Of a stretch of DNA of 64,000 bases, positions 1 through 10,300 are shown piece by piece; positions within the stretch are counted from its first letter, which is position 1; each line of letters starts with the position of its first letter. The position numbers and the translations under genes were made by a program. Source of the stretch: Actinomycetes bacterium (GTDB lineage: Bacteria; Actinomycetota; Acidimicrobiia; Acidimicrobiales; JAMCPL01); the NCBI GenBank assembly GCA_021816935.1, contig JAKAWR010000001.1:186001-250000 (forward strand). The letters run 5' to 3'. The notes below the pieces were generated by a model, which worked only from the letters and a program-made list of their open reading frames with translations, was not told where the DNA came from and made no database searches.

Positions 1-1
1 G

Positions 2-679
2 GGGCGTCCCGCAGCGCCGGGTCGCCCAGAGCGCACCACCGGGGCATACGCCGTGCGCAGCACCGGTGGGCAAAGATCCGCCTCCGCACCGCACTCTACC
101 CAGAACCCGCGATCACCCGACCGCCGGGTAGACCGGAGTAGCAGCCAGCCGCCCGCGCCCGCAAGACAATCTGCTACGCCGCCACGGAGAGCCGCCCGCG
201 ATATTCCGGAGGGACCCTTTACTCCTGGTGCAGCTGATCGGGCGGAGATGGAGGCTTTGCGTCTGAGCGTTCAGCGCCCAGCCGATATGGCTCCGTACCT
301 TGACGACGTCCTTTTCGTCAACCCGTTCCTAAAGGATGCTCTGGATCTACTAGCGTCACACGGTACGCTCGTGGCGGCCATTGATGCGGCGTCCGGCGTG
401 CGCCCCGACCTCGCCGGGCTACTCACTCGATTGGACATGGAGGAGACGTCGTCGGACCCCGAAGGCGTCGCACGCAAGCTCATTACGGCAAAGGCGACCG
501 GTCTTCTTTCGGAGATCGCAACCCAGGCCAGACGCGATCCCGGGACCAGCGGGAGAATGTCAGGCCTTTCCCGTTACATTAAGGGCATACTGGAAGAGAT
601 GGCAGATACCGGGAACGACAAAGGACGACTTGTGGAGGTCATCGCCGCGATACGTGAAATCGACCGGGAGCTCGCGTGA
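2..679 (+). CDS. dnaG: DNA primase DnaG, C-terminal part (5' end cut by window edge)
   Basis: Frame is open back to base 2. The C-terminal region resembles the DnaG helicase-interaction domain and lies immediately upstream of, and overlapping, rpoD (macromolecular synthesis operon order). Confidence 0.7.
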   Translation, partial: GRPAAPGRPERTTGAYAVRSTGGQRSASAPHSTQNPRSPDRRVDRSSSQPPAPARQSATPPRRAARDIPEGPFTPGAADRAEMEALRLSVQRPADMAPYLDDVLFVNPFLKDALDLLASHGTLVAAIDAASGVRPDLAGLLTRLDMEETSSDPEGVARKLITAKATGLLSEIATQARRDPGTSGRMSGLSRYIKGILEEMADTGNDKGRLVEVIAAIREIDRELA

Positions 680-1719
680 ACGAGAAATCACGAAACGGTG
701 CCGGCAGGCGCACCGGCATACCGAAGGCGGCTCCGGCGGCAAGGCGAAAGCCGCGCCGGGGTCTTGACGGCGAGGACGCCGATGATCGCCGGGAGTCCGA
801 GGACGGCTTCGCTGACCCCGTGCATACCTACCTGCGCGATATCGGCAAGGTGTCCCTGCTGGACGCCGCGCTCGAGGTCGACCTGGCCCAGCGGATGGAG
901 GAGGGAGTCCTGGCTGCCAAGCGTCTTGAAGATGAGCAAGACCTTCCTGCGGAGGAGAAGGCTCAGCTCGTACGTGCAGTCGACCGTGGCCAGGAGGCAA
1001 AGGATGCTCTGATCGAGGCCAACCTGCGGCTTGTCGTCTCTATCGCCAAGCGCTACCGCAACAAGCGGCTCGCCTTTCTCGACCTCATCCAGGAGGGCAA
1101 CATCGGTCTGATGAGGGCCGTCGAGAAGTTCGACCATCACAAGGGGTTCAAGTTCTCGACGTACGCGACGTGGTGGATACGCCAGTCGATCCTCAGGGCA
1201 CTTGCCGACCAGTCGCGGACGATCCGCATACCGGTGCACGTGGTCGAAGACATGAACAAAGTCCTTCGTGCTCAGCGAATATACGTCCAGGAGATGGGTC
1301 GCCAGCCGACTCCGGAGGACCTCGGGAGTCGCCTCGGCATGCCGCCTGAGAGGGTCCGTGAGATGTTGAGGATGAACCTGGACACCCTCTCGCTCGAACA
1401 GCCCGTGGGCGCTCAGGAGATGCCTCTTTCCGACGTCCTCGAGGATCGTCGTCTCGACGAACCGAACGAGATTGCTTCCCGCGCCATGCTCCACGACGCC
1501 GTCCGGGATGCCCTCGCAGCACTGAACGAACGGGACAGGCAAGTCATGCAGATGCGGTTCGGCCTGCTGGAGGACGGGAAACGCTACACCCTGGAAGAAG
1601 TCGCGCGGGCCTGCGGCGTCACGAGAGAGCGGATCCGCCAAATCGAGATCAAGACGCTCGCCAAGCTCCGCAAGCCCGATGTGACCCACACCCTCAGGGA
1701 GTTCCTCGACGAGCCCTGA
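676..1719 (+). CDS. rpoD: Primary RNA polymerase sigma factor (sigma-70/RpoD)
   Basis: [58 protein letters not shown] and C-terminal [20 protein letters not shown] motifs. Confidence 0.97.
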   Translation: MNEKSRNGAGRRTGIPKAAPAARRKPRRGLDGEDADDRRESEDGFADPVHTYLRDIGKVSLLDAALEVDLAQRMEEGVLAAKRLEDEQDLPAEEKAQLVRAVDRGQEAKDALIEANLRLVVSIAKRYRNKRLAFLDLIQEGNIGLMRAVEKFDHHKGFKFSTYATWWIRQSILRALADQSRTIRIPVHVVEDMNKVLRAQRIYVQEMGRQPTPEDLGSRLGMPPERVREMLRMNLDTLSLEQPVGAQEMPLSDVLEDRRLDEPNEIASRAMLHDAVRDALAALNERDRQVMQMRFGLLEDGKRYTLEEVARACGVTRERIRQIEIKTLAKLRKPDVTHTLREFLDEP

Positions 1720-1780
1720 TAGGGCAGGGCCACACGTGGGTCGCCCCGCGCGGTAGGCTGAGTGGTCGGCGTCGGCACCT

Positions 1781-1854
1781 TCCGGGGTAGCTCAATTAGG
1801 CAGAGCGAGCGGCTGTTAACCGCTGGGTTGAGAGTTCGAGTCTCTCCCCCGGAG
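1781..1854 (+). tRNA. tRNA-Asn (anticodon GTT)
   Basis: Cloverleaf by eye: acceptor TCCGGGG/CCCCGGA, D-arm GCTCAATTAGGCAGAGC, anticodon arm AGCGG-CTGTTAA-CCGCT, T-arm GAGAG-TTCGAGT-CTCTC, discriminator G. Confidence 0.95.
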
Positions 1855-1896
1855 CTAACAACGGTCCCTGACCGTCGAAGAGAGGAGATACCGGCA

Positions 1897-2193
1897 GTGA
1901 CTATTACCAGTACGGGCGATCCGCAGGCATTGAGTCGAGACGCCATTCTTGCGATGGTACGCCACCATCTCGGAGAGATCCTTGAGATCGACCCTACGGG
2001 CATCGGCGAGTCAGCGTCATTCTCCGACGACTTGGGGGCCGACTCCCTCGCTCTGATCGAGCTTGTCGAGGCTCTCGAGGAGGACCTCGGAGATCGCATC
2101 CCGGACTTCCGCATCGAGGACGAAGAGCTGGAAGAGCTGCGCACCGTGAGGGACGCTGTCGACTACCTCTCCGAGAGGGTAGAGCAGTACTGA
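1897..2193 (+). CDS. acpP: Acyl carrier protein (ORF-track start at 1762 runs through the tRNA and is wrong; GTG at 1897 preferred)
   Basis: FSDDLGADSLALIELVEALEEDLGDRIPD carries the DSL phosphopantetheine site. Confidence 0.9.
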   Translation: MTITSTGDPQALSRDAILAMVRHHLGEILEIDPTGIGESASFSDDLGADSLALIELVEALEEDLGDRIPDFRIEDEELEELRTVRDAVDYLSERVEQY

Positions 2194-2216
2194 CCACCGG
2201 GAACAAAGCGGACCGC

Positions 2217-3065
2217 TTGTCCGGGTCCGCCGGAGGCGCAACGCCACTCGAGAGTATCGGCTACGACTTTCACGATAAGCGGCTCCTCGAACTCGCACTG
2301 ACTCACCGCTCCTTCGCTTCCGACAACGGGCTTGCCGAGTCGAACGAGCGTCTCGAGTACCTCGGCGATGCCGTCCTTTCGTTCGTCGTCGCAGCGCTTT
2401 CGTACTCCATGTGGCCCGATCTTCCCGAAGGATCCCTTGCCAAGATCCGTGCCGACGTGGTGAGGGAGCCGGCACTCGCCGAGATCGCTGTCGAGATAGG
2501 CCTGCCGGCGCACATCAAGCTATCGAAGAGCGAGATGGCGAACGGTGGGTGCAATAAGGCATCCATCCTCGCCGACACACTCGAGGCCGTCATCGGCGCA
2601 ATTTTCCTCGACTGCAAGCCCATGGGGGATACACTCGGCACGTCGCTCACGCTCCTCGAGCCCGGCACTCCCCCCACGTACCACAGCCACACCGGCACGA
2701 GTCCCGATTCCTCCGAACGTCCCGCGGGCCTGGAGGTGCTCTATGAGCTCATCTCGCGATGGTTCCTATCCCGCCTCGAGGCGGCTTCTACGGACCCCGG
2801 AATGTCCGAGTACAAGGGTCGCCTGCAGGAGATGGTCCAGAAGGCGACAGGCAACCTACCCGAGTACGTCCTGGCCACAACCGGACCCGAGCATGCACGC
2901 AGCTACGACGCTACAGTTTTCGTCGAAGGCCGGGAAGCAGGCCGCGGAACAGGTCGCTCCAAGAAGCTTGCCGAGCAGGAGGCGGCAAGGATGGCCCTCG
3001 ACCAACTGGAGAACGGCACCGCGACTCTCTCGGGTTCTGGCCACCTACCTGAAGGCAGTCGCTGA
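2217..3065 (+). CDS. rnc: Ribonuclease III
   Basis: NERLEYLGDAVLSFVVAALSYSMWP signature and C-terminal dsRBD-like GRSKKLAEQEAARMAL. Start codon uncertain. Confidence 0.93.
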   Translation: MSGSAGGATPLESIGYDFHDKRLLELALTHRSFASDNGLAESNERLEYLGDAVLSFVVAALSYSMWPDLPEGSLAKIRADVVREPALAEIAVEIGLPAHIKLSKSEMANGGCNKASILADTLEAVIGAIFLDCKPMGDTLGTSLTLLEPGTPPTYHSHTGTSPDSSERPAGLEVLYELISRWFLSRLEAASTDPGMSEYKGRLQEMVQKATGNLPEYVLATTGPEHARSYDATVFVEGREAGRGTGRSKKLAEQEAARMALDQLENGTATLSGSGHLPEGSR

Positions 3066-3145
3066 CCACCTCCCGCTAGTGTGCTGGACACCGGCCTGGC
3101 GTCAGACCCGGGCAGTCGGCCCGCGCATTGAGTTAGAATCGCTTC

Positions 3146-3985
3146 GTGCCTGAGCTCCCCGAAGTGGAGACCATCCGTAGGGATCTGGAACGGGAGGTCA
3201 TGGGGAAACGGGTCAAGTCGATCGAGATCCTGAACGAGCGCACGGCGCGGCGTCGCTCGAATCCACACGATCTGGAGACCCTGCTCCCGGGACAGCGACT
3301 GTCCGGCGTCAGGCGGCGGGGCAAGTACCTCCTTTTCGACCTTGACTCCCAGATGATCCTCGTGGTGCATCTCGGCATGACAGGCCAACTGCTCCACGTG
3401 AAGGGGACGCGTGAGCCGGTTGCCGAGCACACCCGGGCAATCATCACCCTGGCACAGGGCGGCCAGTTGCGGTTCGTGGACCAGCGAACCTTTGGCGAGC
3501 TGTTCATCGCCGAGTCCTGCGGTAAAGGCGGCATCCCTGCCGAGCTGTCCCATCTTGGTTTCGATCCGCTGGCGAACGAGATCACATGGGCCGGGTTCGC
3601 CACCATGCTGGCTTCACGCGACACGCGCCTCAAGGCGCTGCTCGTGGACCAGTCGTTCGTCGCGGGGATCGGGAATATCTACTCCGACGAGATACTTTTC
3701 GCATCGGGACTCCGCTACGACCGCCGGGCCGGTTCCATCTCGGCTCAGGAGGCGCGCCGCCTCTACAGGGCAATGATCGAGCTCCTGAACGAAGCCGTGG
3801 CACAGCGAGGCTCGTCGCTGGCCGATGAAGCCTACCGGGATCTTTATGGTGAGACCGGCAATTACCAGGGACAGCACAATGTCTACGACCGAGAAGGTAA
3901 ACCCTGCCCCCGCTGCAAGCACCCCATCGCCCGCGACAAGGTAAACGGTCGGTCGACTTTCTACTGCCCGCACTGCCAGCTATGA
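3146..3985 (+). CDS. mutM: Formamidopyrimidine-DNA glycosylase
   Basis: N-terminal PELPEVETIRRDLE and C-terminal zinc finger CPRCKHPI...STFYCPHCQ. Confidence 0.97.
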   Translation: MPELPEVETIRRDLEREVMGKRVKSIEILNERTARRRSNPHDLETLLPGQRLSGVRRRGKYLLFDLDSQMILVVHLGMTGQLLHVKGTREPVAEHTRAIITLAQGGQLRFVDQRTFGELFIAESCGKGGIPAELSHLGFDPLANEITWAGFATMLASRDTRLKALLVDQSFVAGIGNIYSDEILFASGLRYDRRAGSISAQEARRLYRAMIELLNEAVAQRGSSLADEAYRDLYGETGNYQGQHNVYDREGKPCPRCKHPIARDKVNGRSTFYCPHCQL

Positions 3986-4055
3986 ACCCCCGGGCCCATA
4001 CGGGCACTGCGGCCGGCCCACGCCAGCGATCGACCGGTCGGCTAAGCTTGTTGTT

Positions 4056-4274
4056 ATGCCAATGGTAATACTCGCATTGACAGCGAGCGCAGCCAGGAAG
4101 TTGGAAGAGGTGGGAGGCTTGGCAGGCGCGGTCGGTGCGGTAGCGCTGGTGTTTGCCGCCCTCACCGGTCTTGGTGGATCGCGTGGTGGGGCTGGCCGGC
4201 TCCTCGGTGTGCTTTCCGGGATCCTGATTGCGGCTGCCTTCGTCCTGTTCATCGTCGGTATCCACTACGGTTAA
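4056..4274 (+). CDS. Small two-TM membrane protein of unknown function
   Basis: 72-aa ORF with two hydrophobic stretches. A TANNNT box lies 7 nt before the ATG. Confidence 0.6.
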   Translation: MPMVILALTASAARKLEEVGGLAGAVGAVALVFAALTGLGGSRGGAGRLLGVLSGILIAAAFVLFIVGIHYG

Positions 4275-4296
4275 GAGCCTCAGCGGATAGGGACCT
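4275..4296 (+). repeat. Copy of ~22-bp dispersed repeat, directly after stop codon
   Basis: GAGCCTCAGCGGATAGGGACCT directly follows the TAA of 4056..4274. Confidence 0.6.
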
Positions 4297-4403
4297 CGCG
4301 ATCCGGCCGGGCTGACCACCAGGCGACCGACCGAGCTTCGGAGCCTGACAGGCGGGGCAAACACCCGACGGATGTACGAATCCCGGATGTGGGCCGCGAT
4401 GCC

Positions 4404-6266
4404 TCAGATGTGAGCAAGCAGGTCGACGAGCAACCTGACGCCGAAGCCGGTGCCTCCCTTGTGCAGGTAGCCCTTGCCGGTGGCCGCACGGGCCGTCCCC
4501 GCCATGTCCAAGTGCGCCCACGGAACGTCGCCCGTGAACCGCCGGAGGAACATTGCTGCCGCAATCGCTCCCGCCTCTCCCCCGGGATTGCCCGTATTCC
4601 TGAGGTCGGCCACGTCTGAATCGAGGTGATCCGAGTAGCCGTCAGGGAGCGGCATCCGCCATACGGCTTCACCTGTTCGCTCCGACGAATCCTCGATACG
4701 CTCCAGCAGGTCCCGTGAGCTGCCGAAGAGCCCGGCGACGCCGTTACCCAGGGCCACCACCGCAGCACCGGTCAGCGTCGCCACGTCCACCACTGCATCG
4801 GGTGCCTCCTCGACTGCAAGGCTCAGTGCATCGGCGAGGACGAGACGCCCTTCCGCGTCGGTGTTGAGCACTTCGATCGTGGTTCCGTTGCGCGCAGTCA
4901 GGACGTCTCCCGGCTTGGTGGCACCGCCGCCGGGCATATTCTCCGCGAGCGGCGCGATCGCCGTCACGCGTACAGCCAGTCGCAGTTTAGCCGCCAGGAT
5001 AGTCGCGCAGCAGACAGCAGCTGCACCGCTCATGTCCGTCTTCATGGTCGTCATCGAGTTCGCAGCCTTCAGAGACAGCCCGCCCGAGTCGAAAGTGATT
5101 CCCTTGCCAACCAACACCACATGAGCCAGGTTCCGTCTTGACCGCGCAGCACTCCCCTGCCGCTTGCTCGCACTCGGTGTACTCACCCTTTCCGGCTCTC
5201 CCCCGGAGTACCGCAGGATCACCAGTCTCGGCGTCTCCACCGATCCTCGAGCTACGCCAAGTAAGGCCCCCATGCGTTCCTTCACCAGCCGCCGATCGTC
5301 CCACGACTCCACAATGACGCCCTGGGAGCGGGCCTCGCTGCCGATTCGCTTTGCGAAGCCGCCAGGGCCGAGCGATCCTGCGGGCAGGTTGACAAGGTCC
5401 CGTGCGAAGCTGACGTAATTGCACACGTCCTCCGCACGCGAAAGAGCGTCCCGGGCGGACGACCGAACGCTCCGCGAGCCGGTAGCGCCGCGCCGGCCAC
5501 CCTGTTCATCATCCAGATTGAAACGCAGCTCTGCGAAAACGAGACGCTCCCCATTGCAGCCGCCGCCCGGCTCGCTCTTGAACTCGTCGAATCTGTAGCA
5601 GGCGAGGCACAGACCCTCCGCCAACCCCGACAGCGCTTCGTTCCTTTCGTCCCCCTCGCCACAGGTGATCTCCGGCGGGAGCAGAAGCGCTCCGGCAGTC
5701 CCTCCGGCCGCGACGCAGGCGAATGCCGCGCCCGCAGCCCTGAAGCGCTCTGCCCTGGACGTTGCTGGATGGTCGACTGCGAAGTGGGAACCCTGATAGC
5801 GACGCGACCTGCCGCCTTCCAGCCCGTCCTCCGGGCCTGCAGTATCCTTCGCGGAAGCACCCTCGCCCATGGTTACCTCAGCACCGACTGCTCGGCCCGT
5901 CCCGATCAGTACAACCCATTCCATGCTGCATGGAGCCCCCCCAGCCGCCCCTTTCCCCGATGACGGACCCCCCGTCATCCGGCACCTCCCCAGGGCAAGC
6001 GACTGCCCCGCTGCGCCAGTGAAGCGCTCCCTTTCGAGAATCCCCCACTCCCCAATACTGGCAAGTTCCGGAAAGATACCGAGCTCGCTCGAGGGTATGA
6101 CCGGTGAACCGTTGCCCTCCTCTACAAGAACGCCCACGACCCCCTTCCCGCTCTCCGTGGCGCTTCCGAAGAGCAAGCGTGGCGAAACAGCCGGCACGTC
6201 GATAACAACGTAGCCAATCCGCCTGGATCTGCGCGACGACACGGCCCCGGCGCTTCCGGCGACCAT
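4404..6266 (-). CDS. pepA: Leucyl aminopeptidase (M17)
   Basis: VGKGITFDSGGLSLKAANSMTTMKTDMSGAAAV and NTDAEGRLVLADAL motifs. Start chosen next to the stop of the upstream gene. Confidence 0.93.
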   Translation of the reverse strand: MVAGSAGAVSSRRSRRIGYVVIDVPAVSPRLLFGSATESGKGVVGVLVEEGNGSPVIPSSELGIFPELASIGEWGILERERFTGAAGQSLALGRCRMTGGPSSGKGAAGGAPCSMEWVVLIGTGRAVGAEVTMGEGASAKDTAGPEDGLEGGRSRRYQGSHFAVDHPATSRAERFRAAGAAFACVAAGGTAGALLLPPEITCGEGDERNEALSGLAEGLCLACYRFDEFKSEPGGGCNGERLVFAELRFNLDDEQGGRRGATGSRSVRSSARDALSRAEDVCNYVSFARDLVNLPAGSLGPGGFAKRIGSEARSQGVIVESWDDRRLVKERMGALLGVARGSVETPRLVILRYSGGEPERVSTPSASKRQGSAARSRRNLAHVVLVGKGITFDSGGLSLKAANSMTTMKTDMSGAAAVCCATILAAKLRLAVRVTAIAPLAENMPGGGATKPGDVLTARNGTTIEVLNTDAEGRLVLADALSLAVEEAPDAVVDVATLTGAAVVALGNGVAGLFGSSRDLLERIEDSSERTGEAVWRMPLPDGYSDHLDSDVADLRNTGNPGGEAGAIAAAMFLRRFTGDVPWAHLDMAGTARAATGKGYLHKGGTGFGVRLLVDLLAHI

Positions 6267-6267
6267 T

Positions 6268-6957
6268 TCAGCCTCCCCCTTGCGCCGACATCGGCCCATC
6301 GACGATCCTTGCCAGCACCCAAAGCAGATCCGACAGCCGGTTCAGGTACCGGATCCCGTACGACGTACGCTGTTCCTTGCCGTCGCCTCCGGCACCGATC
6401 CCCGGATCTGCCACCGACCCTGGGCTTCCTCGCGATAGAGCCGGCTCTCCCCCTTCGCCGAGGCGGCCGGCTGCGACGACATAACGCTCAGCCCTTCTCG
6501 CTGCCGCCCTCGCCGCATCGAGCAATGCTCCGCCGAGGCTTCCTCCCGGCACCGCAAAGCCCCGATCGACAACCAGACCCGCTCCCAACGCCTCGATCCG
6601 CTCCTCCAATGCCTCGACCATGGCGGCAGTAACGGCAGTCTTGCCAGGCTCCAGCCGGGAGCGATTCGTTCCGGCCGACACCTCGGCCATTAGAATCCAG
6701 AGGTCACGCTCAACCCGTACGAGCAGAGCGTCGAATCGGGGAACCTCTCTCGTTTCGACGGACGCCTGTGCCTCCCCGAAGTCCTTCCCAAGGTAGGCCC
6801 TCGCCACGCCGATTGCCGCCTGCGCCTCGTCAACGGCACCAACGGCCTTGATCCCGGCACTGTCCTTTGTCACACGCCCCCCGAACAGCACGCCAGTCGT
6901 CCCGTCGTCACCCTTTCTTGTCGTGATGCGCACCGCGGCCTCGGACGGTCTCTTCAT
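6268..6957 (-). CDS. PduO-type cob(I)yrinic acid a,c-diamide adenosyltransferase
   Basis: VRITTRKGDDGTTGVLFGGRVTKDS...GAVDEAQAAIGVARA and C-terminal IRYLNRLSDLLWVLAR. Start set at MKRPSEAAVRI. Confidence 0.9.
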   Translation of the reverse strand: MKRPSEAAVRITTRKGDDGTTGVLFGGRVTKDSAGIKAVGAVDEAQAAIGVARAYLGKDFGEAQASVETREVPRFDALLVRVERDLWILMAEVSAGTNRSRLEPGKTAVTAAMVEALEERIEALGAGLVVDRGFAVPGGSLGGALLDAARAAARRAERYVVAAGRLGEGGEPALSRGSPGSVADPGIGAGGDGKEQRTSYGIRYLNRLSDLLWVLARIVDGPMSAQGGG

Positions 6958-7080
6958 CGCCACGATCTTAACGTGCATCCACGACGCCGCTGCGTAACTC
7001 GAGCAGCTGGAATCCACCCAGGTGGCCTCCTGGGACGACCACGCGGGATGCCGATACCGAGCGCTCGGCACAACTTACCC

Positions 7081-7109
7081 TGGACATCTCGCCAGACCGG
7101 CCGTATAAT
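7081..7109 (+). promoter_or_regulatory. Sigma-70-type promoter upstream of metH leader (TGGACA-N17-TATAAT)
   Basis: TGGACA at 7081-7086, 17-bp spacer, TATAAT at 7104-7109. Confidence 0.6.
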
Positions 7110-7124
7110 GGAATTGCGAGCTCA

Positions 7125-7282
7125 GGCGAAGTCGACCGATTAGTCGGCGTTGAGAAGGTCCGAACCGGCCACCCAGGTGGGCAAAGCCCGTAGAGCGGTC
7201 CCTCACTGACAGCCTGTGCTCGCGCGCACGGAGCCTCCCGAGCTGGCGGGTCGATAACCAACCTACGGGATCGTGCTTCGCC
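7125..7282 (+). ncRNA. Candidate structured 5' leader of metH (unassigned class)
   Basis: Nested complementary 7-mers GGCGAAG(7125-7131)/CTTCGCC(7276-7282) and CCCGTAG(7187-7193)/CTACGGG(7263-7269), downstream of TGGACA-N17-TATAAT. No known riboswitch motif recognised. Confidence 0.3.
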
Positions 7283-7338
7283 ATTCGGTCACTCGGACGT
7301 CGATCGGACGTCGTCGCCCCGCCGGTTAATGTATCGAT

Positions 7339-10300
7339 ATGGGACCCGCTCCAACGTCCGCCAGCCGGAGGAATGCTGCCGGCGTTATGTACGCGCGGGA
7401 CGTTGAGACCACATCGTCAACCGCAGTACAGGTCGAATCGCTGGATTACCCGGAGGGGGGAACAGAATATCTCGATGCGGCAGCCAATCGACTGCTGATC
7501 TTTGACGGCGCTACGGGAACGAACCTTCAGCTCCTCGGCCTGACACCGGAAGACTTCGGAGGAAGGGACCTGGATGGCTGCAACGAGATGCTCTGCCTGT
7601 CCAAGCCGGAAGTTATCCACGATCTCCACGAGCGTTTCTTTGCGGCCGGATCGAGGGTTGTCGAAACCGATACCTTTGGAGCCAACGAGATCGTCCTCTC
7701 CGAATACGGCATCTCCGGCCGAGCCAGGGATATCAACCTCGCGGCTGCTCGGATTGCCCGGAGCGCTGCTGACGCGGCGACGGCTCGAGAAAGAGCGTCT
7801 ACGCACGGGCGCTTCCCTGCTCGCCGCTTCGTTGCCGGATCGATGGGCCCCGGAACCAAATCACCAAGTCTTGGACAGACCACCTACGCCATCCTCCGAT
7901 GCATGTACCAGGCTCAAGCGGAAGCACTCATCGAGGGCGGCGTCGACGTACTGCTCGTAGAGACGATTTTCGACATCCTCCAGGCGAAGGCCGCCATCGA
8001 GGGCACTCGGCGCGCCATGCTCGCCCTCGGTCTGAGGCTCCCGATCCAGGTCCAGGTCACGATCGAGTCAACCGGGAGGATGCTCGCTGGCACGGAGATA
8101 TCCGCCGCTCTCACGTCCCTATCCGCACTAACCCCGGACATCATCGGCATGAACTGCGCCACAGGACCCCAGGAGATGGGCGAGCATGTCCGCTACCTTT
8201 CCCGCTACTCCAGATATCCGATCTCGGTTCAACCCAATGCCGGCCTTCCCTCCGTCGTGGACGGCCGGATGCACTACGACCTCACGCCCGAGGACCTGGC
8301 CTCGCACCTTCATCGCTTCGTGACCGAGTATGGCGTCTCCATCGTCGGCGGCTGCTGCGGAACGACACCCGAACACATCGAGGCGGTCGTTGCGAGGCTT
8401 GCCGATGTTCACCCGGCATCCCGGAGCCCACAGCCGGAGCCGGGCATCTCGTCCCTCTTTGCCCACGTGCCCTATCGCCAGGAGACCTCTTTTCTCGTCA
8501 TCGGGGAACGTGCGAACGCCAATGGCTCCAAGCGCTTCAGGGACGCAGTACTCGCGGCGGATCACGATCTGGCCGCCTCAATCGCCAGGGAGCAGGAGCG
8601 TGGCGGAGCGCACGTACTCGACGTGTGCGTCGACTACACCGGTCGAGACGGTACTGCAGATATCCAGGCGGTCGTGTCGAGACTTGCGTCCCGGGCAACC
8701 GCTCCGTTGATGATCGATACAACCGAGGCAAACGTTGCCAAGACCGCCCTGGAACTGCTCGGCTCCAAGCCAATCCTGAACTCGGTGAACCTCGAAGACG
8801 GTGACGCTCGCGGCACGCGCCTCGACCTGTTCCTGTCCCTTGCACGCGACTACGGGGCAGCAGTGGTGGCAACCTGCATCGACTCCGAGGGCCAGGCACG
8901 TAACGCCGCCTGGAAGCTTCGCGCGGCAAGGTCCATCAGCTCACTGGCTACCGGTCGTTACGGCCTCGACCCTCACGACGTCTTGGTAGACCCACTCGTA
9001 CTTCCCATCACCACCGGAATGGAGGAGTCCCGCAGGGACGGTCTGGAGACCATCGAGGCCATTCGCCTGATCAAGGAGGCGCTTCCTGACGCGTCAACCG
9101 TAATCGGCCTGTCCAACATTTCCTTCGGACTTACACCCGGCGTGCGCCCCATCCTCAACTCGGTTTTCCTCCACGAGTGCATCGAAGCAGGACTCGACGC
9201 CGCCATCCTCCATGCCGGCAACATCTCCCCGCTGAGCCGCATTCCTGAAGAGGCTGTCACAGCCGCACTTGATCTTGTCTACGACCGGCGCAGGCCCGGC
9301 TACGACCCTCTAGAAGCGCTGATGCTCCTCGATCCCGGCTCGGTTCCGTCGCCCGCGGAACAGGCTGAGGACCGCTCCTCCTGGCCGGTAGAGCGCCGCC
9401 TCTCCCAACGCATAGTCGATGGTGACCGCAACGGCATCGAGGGCGACCTGGACGCGGCTATGGACGGTGGCTTCGACCCGCTCGCAATCATCAACGACCA
9501 TCTTCTCGCAGGCATGAAGGTAGTCGGTGAGCTGTTCGGTTCGGGCAGGATGCAGCTACCCTACGTCCTCCAGTCTGCCGAGACCATGAAGGCGGCGGTG
9601 GCCTACCTCGAGACTCGCATGGACAGGGACGCCGGGTCGCAGCGGGGCACAATTGTGCTTGCGACCGTAAAGGGCGACGTTCACGATATCGGCAAGAACC
9701 TCGTCGACATCATCATGACCAACAACGGTTACAAGGTGGTAAACCTCGGAACGAAGGTAGGGCTGTCGCAGATGCTGGACGCGTTCGAAGAGCACGGGGC
9801 CGACGCTATCGGTATGAGCGGTTTGCTCGTAAAGTCAACCATCGTAATGCGAGATAGCCTCGTCGAGCTCAACGAACGCTCTCTTGCCGCCATCCCCGTG
9901 ATCCTCGGTGGGGCAGCCTTGACACGCGGTTACGTGGAGAGGGACCTCCGGGAGGTCTATGAAGGCCGCGTCTTCTATGGAAAGGACGCGTTCGAGGGCC
10001 TATCGGTGATGGATCGCCTCATGTCGCTCAAGAGATCCGAAGTCGACGATCCCGCCTTCGGACGGGAACAGAGCGCAGCACGATCGTCATCGAGACGCCG
10101 CCTGGCTCCGGGAGGAGAGGATCCAGCCCTCGCGGCGTCCGGCGGGAACACGGGGACAGCCGCGACCCTGCCCTCCCGTTCCCCGGAGGTCATATCCACT
10201 AACCCCGTTTTCCCGCCCCCGTTCACGGGCTCCCGGATCGCCAAAGGCATTCCCCTCGATGAGATAGTCCCGTACCTGAACAAGACTGCCCTCTACCGCA

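Noticed and set aside
688-1689. 333-aa minus-strand ORF antisense to rpoD
   Set aside because: High-GC shadow ORF. It lies entirely opposite a strongly conserved gene and has no recognisable motifs.
1762-1896. ORF-track N-terminal extension of acpP
   Set aside because: It runs through the tRNA-Asn gene; the conserved ACP begins at the GTG at 1897.
7111-7290. metH leader as a cobalamin, SAM or SAH riboswitch, RNase P or tmRNA
   Set aside because: No B12 box, GCCACTG core, SAM/SAH consensus or RNase P/tmRNA signatures recognised; left as unassigned.
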